10,104 bases of DNA from Nitrospinae bacterium CG11_big_fil_rev_8_21_14_0_20_56_8 (lineage in GTDB: Bacteria; Nitrospinota; Nitrospinia; Nitrospinales; VA-1), in the NCBI GenBank assembly GCA_002796165.1, contig PCWF01000202.1:1-10104 (forward strand). The letters run 5' to 3'. This document shows positions 5,427 to 10,104 of the stretch, one piece after another (the first letter of the stretch is position 1; the number at the start of each line of letters is the position of its first letter). A program made the position numbers and the translations under genes. Under the pieces are notes generated by a model that was given only the letters and a program-made list of their open reading frames with translations, was not told the DNA's origin and searched no databases.

Positions 5427-6356
5427 TTATTCCTCCAGAATGAAATTTTGGGGATTGACCGGTACGCCGTTGAGAAGCACTTCATAATGAACATGAGGTC
5501 CCGTACTGCGGCCCGTACTACCCACCAGGGCCACAACATCGCCTCGTTTCACCTTGTCGCCGACCTGGACCATGTGCTTGGAGTTGTGGCCATAACGGGT
5601 AATGTAGCCATAACCATGATCGACCTCGATCATGTTGCCATAACCATATTCTCTCCCGGCAACCACGACGACTCCATCGGCGGTGGCCCGAACCTGGGAC
5701 CCGGCCCGGGCGGCGATGTCCCAACCCTCATGCTTTTCGCGCAAGCCGGTGAAGGGGGATTTGCGATAACCAAATCCGGAAGTGACCCAACCTCGCGTGG
5801 GCCAGACGGAAGGCGTGGAGGACAACAGCGATTTCTGACTTTTAAAAAATTCGTCAAGTTCCTGGAGGCTGATCGTCTGCACCTTGGCTTGCTTCGTCAA
5901 ATGGCTCAAACTGCCGGAAAGCCGCTCGCCGATGGCCCGCGCCTCCCGCTCCAGCGAGGTCGTGAAACTGTGATTCGACAATCCATAGGGTCCACCCACC
6001 CCCCAATTATCCTCGGTGGAAGCGGGATTGCCGTCCAGGGCGGTGATGACCCGCAATTTTTTCTCGAACCGCTCCAGACGGGCCATTTCCGTTTCAAAAT
6101 TCCGCACTTGCTGGGCGAATTTCTCCACCTGAATCTTTTGAATCTTGGATTCGCGGCGAAGAGAGGTCAACTCATCCTGAGTACCCAAAAGATCGATGTA
6201 TCGGTTGGCAAAATAGAATGAGGACCCTGCGACACCTAAAACCAGGACCAATAAAAGGGATAGCCCCACGCGGACAAACCGCTTGGGAATCTGGGTCTTT
6301 TTGGGAGCACCCGTGGTTCCCGCAAAAATCACCAAAGTGTAGAAGTCTTTATCCAC
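5427..6356 (-). CDS. Membrane-anchored coiled-coil M23 (LytM-type) murein endopeptidase
   Basis: The 309-residue product has a basic cytoplasmic N-terminus (1-29), one transmembrane segment (about 30-51), a coiled coil (about 58-110), a linker, and a peptidase M23 domain (about 195-305). Expected active-site residues are present: zinc ligands H209 and D213 (in HEGWD), and H290 of the HVH pair, with catalytic H257 and H288. Family members cut peptide cross-links in peptidoglycan, or, when degenerate, activate amidases as EnvC and NlpD do; the intact set here suggests a true enzyme in the periplasm. The GTG start at 6354-6356 is supported by AGGAGG four bases upstream and by a good promoter at 6415-6443. 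The HxGWD variant with Trp is common in the family. Proximity to secA recurs in some delta-proteobacterial and related genomes (from memory). Confident on family; the bond cleaved is unknown. Confidence 0.9.
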   Translation of the reverse strand: MDKDFYTLVIFAGTTGAPKKTQIPKRFVRVGLSLLLVLVLGVAGSSFYFANRYIDLLGTQDELTSLRRESKIQKIQVEKFAQQVRNFETEMARLERFEKKLRVITALDGNPASTEDNWGVGGPYGLSNHSFTTSLEREARAIGERLSGSLSHLTKQAKVQTISLQELDEFFKSQKSLLSSTPSVWPTRGWVTSGFGYRKSPFTGLREKHEGWDIAARAGSQVRATADGVVVVAGREYGYGNMIEVDHGYGYITRYGHNSKHMVQVGDKVKRGDVVALVGSTGRSTGPHVHYEVLLNGVPVNPQNFILEE

Positions 6357-6414
6357 CCGTCCTCCTTCGGTTAAGAATGCGCATATGGAGCGAATTCACA
6401 AAAAAAGTCGTTTG

Positions 6415-6443
6415 ATCGTATCCTTGAAGCTCAATAAAGTCAA
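6415..6443 (-). promoter_or_regulatory. Sigma70-type promoter for the M23 peptidase gene
   Basis: On the - strand TTGACT (6438-6443), exactly 17 bases, then TACGAT (6415-6420): five of six and four of six matches with ideal spacing, the best promoter match in the window. Transcription would begin near 6408, about 50 bases before the GTG start. It means the peptidase need not depend on read-through from the dnaB cluster. Confidence 0.6.
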
Positions 6444-6536
6444 TAAGTAATTAGAGTTATTGTCCTACATTTTTTTACCCTCTTCCCAAACACGATAGCG
6501 GAGCTTTTCGGAAGAAAGTGCGTTTTAATGCCTTTT

Positions 6537-7448
6537 TTACCGCATCCGCAATTTTTCCCTGGCCTGGATATGACCCGGATTGATCTTCAGAACCTCCTCG
6601 TAAAATTTATAGGCGGTTTGGAGGTCGCCCGATTCTTCATATAAAATCCCCAGGCTGAATAACGCCTGTACCACTCCGGGTGGATAATTAATTTCACGGT
6701 ATAACTCCAGCATGTCAGAAAATGCCTTTCGGGTTTCGTCCGGCTTTCCCTCGCTGTAAAGTCGAAACCCTTTCTGGCGTAAGGAGTTCGCCAGCGTCCG
6801 CCCATATCCCAGCGACAGCGCATGAGGACCGGTCTCCAGGCTCTTTTTATACTCTGCAATAAATAAGCCGGTCTCCCCCATCTCTTCATAAATTTGTTTC
6901 AAGTTCTGATAAAACCGCAAGTCCGAGGGATCCAGTTCGATCGCCCGTTTCACTTTTTTTATCGCCTCACTGTATGATTTTTTTTCCGCCAACACCGCCC
7001 CCAGGGTATTCCAGGCCAGAGCATTTCCGGAGCTCTGGTCCAAAGAGGCGTTCAACCGATCCTCCGCCGGGCCGAACTCTCCCATCAGAAAATGCATGAA
7101 CCCCATGCCAAAAAGAAGGTTGGCGTTGCCGGGGTCCGTGTTCAGTAATTTTTCCAGATACCGTTTCCCTTCGGCCAGTTGTCCGGTCCCCTCATAGGAT
7201 TTTGCCAGGCCGCGGTAAACCGTGGGTTCCTGGCTCCCATCCCCGATCAGGCGTTGGAACTCCTCCAGGGCTTTTGAGTACTGGCGCATGGAAAGCAGAA
7301 TCTCCGCCTGTTGTTCCGGCGAGGGGTCCGGCAAAAAAGGATGGTTCGGCCGGGGTGGCTCCCCGGCCCAGCAGGGAAAACTCATCGCCCATCCGATCAA
7401 GAGAGATAACAGGAGAACCTGACGCGGTTGACTAAAGATGGGGTTCAC
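6537..7448 (-). CDS. Exported tetratricopeptide-repeat (TPR) protein
   Basis: The product of 303 residues begins with a signal peptide: basic start, hydrophobic core VLLLSLLIGWAM (11-22) and probable cleavage after CWA (28). The Cys at 26 does not lie in a proper lipobox. About six or seven TPR-type helix pairs follow, with clear units such as AWNTLGAVLAEKKSYSEAIK and ALFSLGILYEESGDLQTAYK, ending at the C-terminus with no catalytic domain. TPR arrays hold protein partners, so a scaffold or assembly role in the periplasm is likely; the partner is unknown. The frame extends 55 codons upstream, but that extension is Pro/Arg/Gly-rich and comes from G/C-run spacer DNA. GTG at 7446-7448 is chosen since it directly precedes the signal peptide and follows AAGGA, though only by three bases. 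It lies 109 bases downstream of dnaB, same strand, probably co-transcribed. Confidence 0.85.
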   Translation of the reverse strand: MNPIFSQPRQVLLLSLLIGWAMSFPCWAGEPPRPNHPFLPDPSPEQQAEILLSMRQYSKALEEFQRLIGDGSQEPTVYRGLAKSYEGTGQLAEGKRYLEKLLNTDPGNANLLFGMGFMHFLMGEFGPAEDRLNASLDQSSGNALAWNTLGAVLAEKKSYSEAIKKVKRAIELDPSDLRFYQNLKQIYEEMGETGLFIAEYKKSLETGPHALSLGYGRTLANSLRQKGFRLYSEGKPDETRKAFSDMLELYREINYPPGVVQALFSLGILYEESGDLQTAYKFYEEVLKINPGHIQAREKLRMR

Positions 7449-7557
7449 AAGTCCTTCCCTGGAAGTTAAGGGGGTTCGGTTCAATTTGAGACCCCCTAAG
7501 GGTGGGGGGCTTATCCTTACATCCGACGGACCCCGTATGAACGGAGGCAGAGGTCCC
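7449..7557 (-). repeat. G/C-run spacer with hairpins between dnaB and the TPR gene, repeat-like
   Basis: The 109 bases contain alternating runs of C and G. A hairpin with CCCCC (7492-7496) and GGGGG (7504-7508) arms has a seven-base loop; another, GAGGTCCCCT/AGGGGCCTC with one bulged T (7550-7572), overlaps the dnaB stop codon. Neither is followed by a T-run. The DNA, if read through, gives Pro/Gly/Leu/Arg-rich protein of the sort produced by dispersed intergenic repeats in many environmental genomes. Only one clear copy is in the window, so its repeat nature is not proved. Confidence 0.35.
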
Positions 7558-8958
7558 CTAGAAAGGGGCCTCCTCATCGTCTCCGGATGGGGTTTCTGCC
7601 TGCGGTGGGACATCGGTCCGCTCGGTCAGATTGCTGAAGCGGGTAAAGTTGTTTTCAAATGCGAGACGCACTTCGCCGAGGGGACCGTTGCGCTGTTTCC
7701 GCACCAGAATCTCAGCGATACCGATATCCTTGGTATCCGAATTATAAACTTCATCGCGATAGATGAAGGCGACCACGTCCGCATCCTGCTCGATGGCGCC
7801 GGATTCGCGGAGATCGGAAAGGAGGGGCCGTTTGTCGGTGCGGCTTTCCACGGCCCGGCTCAACTGGGAAAGCGCCACGATGGGCACGTTCAGTTCCTTG
7901 GCCAGGGCTTTCAGGCCACGAGAGATTTCGGATATTTCCAATTGGCGGCTTTCGGACCGGCCGCTGGAATGCATGAGCTGGAGGTAGTCGACGATAATCA
8001 AGCGGAGGGGTTGTTCGGCGGCCAGCCGCCGGGCCCGCGCGCGGACGTCCAGGCTGGTCAACGAAGCGCTGTCATCGATAAAGATGGGGGCCTGGGCCAG
8101 CTTCGCACCGGCTTTATGAATCTTGGGCCAGTCGGTGCGTGCGATAAAACCGGTACGCAGTTTGTTGGAGTCGACGCGCGCCTCGGCGCACAGCAGGCGG
8201 TTGCCTAACTGTTCCTTGGACATTTCCAGACTGAATATCGCCACCGCCTTCTCGGCGTGGACCGCGGCATAGCGTGCCAGATCGAGCACGAAACTGGTCT
8301 TTCCCATGCTGGGACGCCCGGCGAGAATGATAAGGTCGGAGGGTTGCAGGCCGGAAGTGATACGATCGAGATCGGTGAAACCGGTGGGAACCCCTGTCAC
8401 CAGGCCCGGCGCCTGGGAAAGTTTTTCCGCGGTATGGATACTTTCTTTTACAACCGCGCTCAGTTCGTAAAAACTGCGCCGGGTCCGTTTCTCGGAAATT
8501 TCAAAGATCGATCGTTCGGCCCGGTCGAGGATGGTTTCCACCTCGTCGGTGTCTTCGTAACTTTGGGTGACAATGTCGCTGGCGGTCTGGATCAGATCAC
8601 GAAGGATCTTTTTTTCCCGGACGATCCGGGCGTGGTGGGCGATGGCGGTCGCGGTGGGAACAAAATCTTCAAGCTGGGTCAGGTAATCGAGTCCGCCGAC
8701 GTCGATGAGCAGGTCTTTCTTTCGTAACTGTTCCGAGACCGCGAGGATATCGACCGGATCATTGCTTTCAAACAGAACCCGCATGGCGCGGAAAATTTTC
8801 TGGTGAGAGGATTTGTAGAAATCGTCTTCTCCCAGAATTTCCAGAGCCCGCGCCAGCGCCTCGCCCGATTTGAGGCAAGCGCCCAACACGCCTTCTTCGG
8901 CCTCCAGGTTATATGGAGGGAGCTTGTTCAGGGAAATTTGGCCGACGGCCTCCGGCAT
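7558..8958 (-). CDS. dnaB: Replicative DNA helicase DnaB
   Basis: A full-length 466-residue DnaB, the hexameric 5'-3' helicase at the replication fork that binds DnaG primase and is loaded at oriC. The N-terminal primase-interaction domain spans about 12-115 (starting PPYNLEAEEGVLG), a linker helix 116-180, and the RecA-like ATPase domain about 190-445. Key motifs: Walker A GRPSMGKT (214-221), catalytic Glu E245 in FSLEMS, Walker B IIVDYLQLM (331-339, D334), LSQLSRAVE near 373, and K421/R423 of KQRNGP, the site of the arginine finger. No intein interrupts it. The tail after 446 is acidic and ends GDDEEAPF. The ATG at 8956-8958 has GGAGGG seven bases upstream. It follows rplI by 45 bases on the same strand, the usual rplI-dnaB order. 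Very confident. Confidence 0.98.
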   Translation of the reverse strand: MPEAVGQISLNKLPPYNLEAEEGVLGACLKSGEALARALEILGEDDFYKSSHQKIFRAMRVLFESNDPVDILAVSEQLRKKDLLIDVGGLDYLTQLEDFVPTATAIAHHARIVREKKILRDLIQTASDIVTQSYEDTDEVETILDRAERSIFEISEKRTRRSFYELSAVVKESIHTAEKLSQAPGLVTGVPTGFTDLDRITSGLQPSDLIILAGRPSMGKTSFVLDLARYAAVHAEKAVAIFSLEMSKEQLGNRLLCAEARVDSNKLRTGFIARTDWPKIHKAGAKLAQAPIFIDDSASLTSLDVRARARRLAAEQPLRLIIVDYLQLMHSSGRSESRQLEISEISRGLKALAKELNVPIVALSQLSRAVESRTDKRPLLSDLRESGAIEQDADVVAFIYRDEVYNSDTKDIGIAEILVRKQRNGPLGEVRLAFENNFTRFSNLTERTDVPPQAETPSGDDEEAPF

Positions 8959-9003
8959 CGTCGTTCCCTCCCCTTTTTCAGCGTTGCAGAATGTTAGAAA
9001 GAA

Positions 9004-9546
9004 TCAGGACGCTTCGGCAGAAGAGGCGCTTTCTCCCTCGACGCCCGGCGCAGATTCCTGGGCCACGTCTCCTTCAGGCGCGTCCTCGGATTTCTTTTCC
9101 TCTTCCTCCGCGATAACGGAAACCTTGATCGCAACCGTCACCTGAGGATGGAGTTTGAGATTGACTTTGAAATCACCCAACGCCTTGATGGCATCGGGCA
9201 GAACCAGTTTGCGCCGGTCCACTTCGACTCCCTGCCCCCGAAGGATTTCAACAATTTCCTGGGCCGTCACCGAACCGAACAGCTTGCCATTCTCACCGGC
9301 TTTTTTCCGGATCACGCAAGGGACATTGGCGATCTGGCCGGCTTTTTCCTCTGCCACAACCTTGGCCTTGCGCAACCGGGCCTGAACAATGCCCTTCTGA
9401 TGGTTGAGTTCTTTTACGTTCCAGGTCGTGGCGAGGATGGCTTTCCCCTGAGGAATAAGGTAATTGCGGCCAAAACCGTCTTTCACCTCAACCTCGTCGC
9501 CCAGATTCCCGAGACCTTCCACATCTTCTTTCAGTAGCAGTTTCAT
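9004..9546 (-). CDS. rplI: Large-subunit ribosomal protein bL9 with acidic C-terminal extension
   Basis: Residues 1-146 are an ordinary bL9. The N-domain carries the family signature (GLGNLGDEVEVKDGFGRNYL, 11-30, then IPQGKA), a connecting helix runs about 41-75, and the C-domain (about 80-146) contains KLFGSVTAQEI. L9 binds 23S rRNA near the L1 stalk, spans to the next ribosome and limits frameshifting. The usual length is about 148, so residues 147-180 are an extra tail with 12 Asp/Glu and only two Lys, otherwise Ala, Ser, Gly and Pro; probably disordered. The ATG at 9544-9546 fits the invariant MKLLLKEDV start. The AAGGAG lies 13 bases upstream, longer than usual, next to the stop of the DUF2232 gene. 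The neighbours (DUF2232 upstream, dnaB downstream) are the classical ones, suggesting a shared transcript with rpsF-rpsR. Very confident. Confidence 0.98.
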   Translation of the reverse strand: MKLLLKEDVEGLGNLGDEVEVKDGFGRNYLIPQGKAILATTWNVKELNHQKGIVQARLRKAKVVAEEKAGQIANVPCVIRKKAGENGKLFGSVTAQEIVEILRGQGVEVDRRKLVLPDAIKALGDFKVNLKLHPQVTVAIKVSVIAEEEEKKSEDAPEGDVAQESAPGVEGESASSAEAS

Positions 9547-9567
9547 GACGTTCGATTCACTCCTTCC

Positions 9568-10104
9568 CTAAATTTGATCTTCATCATCCGGCCCGGTCGA
9601 GGGACGGGGTTTCAGTTTTCTAAAATCGATCCAGATATCGAACACTCCCAATCCGATCACCAGTCCAATCAGGATGGGTTGCACCAGGATCAGGAGCAAC
9701 GCCAGAGCCCAAAGGATTCCGGGAACATTTTTAATTTCAAAAAACCGGGCGATAATGGCCCAGCCCTGAAAAAAATAAATCACCAGAAGCACCAGCAGGA
9801 CGTTCAGTCCCAGGACATCCAGCATGCCTTCCGTCAGCACCACCGCCGCCCCGGAGAGCAGGAGCGGCCACACCATTTGCTCCGGCAAAATCCACTCGGA
9901 AAACTTTTCCGGCGGCGATATTGAGGGCCCATGAAACCGAACCATCAAAAATCGCACCAGGAAAAAGTTGATCGCCGCCGTGATGAGGCTTCCGATCGCG
10001 ATGATCGCCGGAAAGGAAACCGCAAAGGTCTCCGAAGCCTTATCGGCGAATCGCTTCATTTCCGCCAGGTCCGCCGCGCTTTCCCCCATGGTCTTCAGGG
10101 AATC
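9568..10104 (-). CDS. DUF2232 (YybS-like) integral membrane protein, N-terminus cut by window edge
   Basis: 178 codons are visible, open to the right edge and ending at TAG (9568-9570). An ATG at 10087-10089 exists, but the frame continues upstream and the family is about 300 residues, so the true start lies outside. At least four hydrophobic segments are seen: FAVSFPAIIAIGSLITAAINFFLV, WPLLLSGAAVVLTE, NVLLVLLVIYFFQGWAIIARFF, and a long one around ALALLLILVQPILIGLVIGLGVFDIWIDFRK. The FQGWAI stretch and the GxxDxWxDFRKL ending match the C-terminus of DUF2232 proteins, which sit between rpsR and rplI in many genomes; B. subtilis YybS is one. The function of the family is unknown. Only 21 bases separate it from rplI, and the rplI ribosome site overlaps its stop. 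Family call fairly confident, aided by position. Confidence 0.85.
   Translation of the reverse strand, partial: DSLKTMGESAADLAEMKRFADKASETFAVSFPAIIAIGSLITAAINFFLVRFLMVRFHGPSISPPEKFSEWILPEQMVWPLLLSGAAVVLTEGMLDVLGLNVLLVLLVIYFFQGWAIIARFFEIKNVPGILWALALLLILVQPILIGLVIGLGVFDIWIDFRKLKPRPSTGPDDEDQI

Noticed and set aside
5448..6221. 257-codon + strand frame opposite the M23 peptidase gene
   Set aside because: Antisense to a peptidase with intact catalytic residues and a clear start; low-complexity His/Gly-rich translation without family likeness.
7438..8208. 256-codon open frame on the + strand opposite dnaB
   Set aside because: It lies antisense to a DnaB with all catalytic motifs, shows no recognisable domain and arises from the codon bias of the dnaB strand.
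1..10104. Hidden mobile element, CRISPR array, tRNA or toxin-antitoxin pair
   Set aside because: No transposase or integrase, spaced repeat array, tRNA-like fold or paired small genes with good ribosome sites were seen on either strand.

Overview
The window looks like chromosomal housekeeping DNA from a free-living Gram-negative-type bacterium. There are no mobile-element genes, tRNA or rRNA genes, CRISPR array or phage genes. The gene content and protein style (a full DUF2232-rplI-dnaB block, an M23 peptidase next to secA, a DjlA-like cochaperone, a lysine-rich DksA) resemble Nitrospirota or former Deltaproteobacteria. This placement is a judgement from memory of gene neighbourhoods, not a search.

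Left part, positions 1-2503. The tail of a CorC/HlyC-type transporter gene enters from the left on the + strand and converges on a DjlA-like J-domain gene on the - strand. A divergent promoter region separates that gene from a small Dabb-domain gene on the + strand. Next comes a 309-base gene-free stretch full of inverted and direct repeats. It acts as a leader for a GTG-started gene whose product joins a histone-H1-like lysine-rich tail (about 132 residues, no acidic residue) to a DksA/TraR zinc-finger domain. This leader and fusion protein are the most interesting part of the window.

Middle part, positions 2564-6356, all on the - strand. It holds a complete secA with ATPase motifs and a C-terminal zinc-binding SEC-C tail. 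Upstream of it is a membrane-anchored coiled-coil M23 (LytM-type) peptidase with a full set of zinc and catalytic residues. The peptidase has a good sigma70-like promoter; secA has its own AT-rich candidate.

Right part, positions 6537-10104, all on the - strand. Read in the direction of transcription: a DUF2232 membrane protein (cut by the window edge), rplI (ribosomal protein L9 with an extra acidic tail), dnaB (replicative helicase) and an exported TPR protein. The first three follow the common rpsF-rpsR-DUF2232-rplI-dnaB order, so rpsR and rpsF probably lie just beyond the right edge.

Functionally the window combines translation and replication (L9, DnaB), protein export and envelope work (SecA, M23 peptidase, TPR protein) and transcription or nucleoid control (DksA fusion). 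No defence or biosynthetic system is visible. The strongest candidates for something undescribed are the multi-hairpin leader whose outer helix would cover the GTG start codon, and the H1-tail/DksA protein that it precedes.
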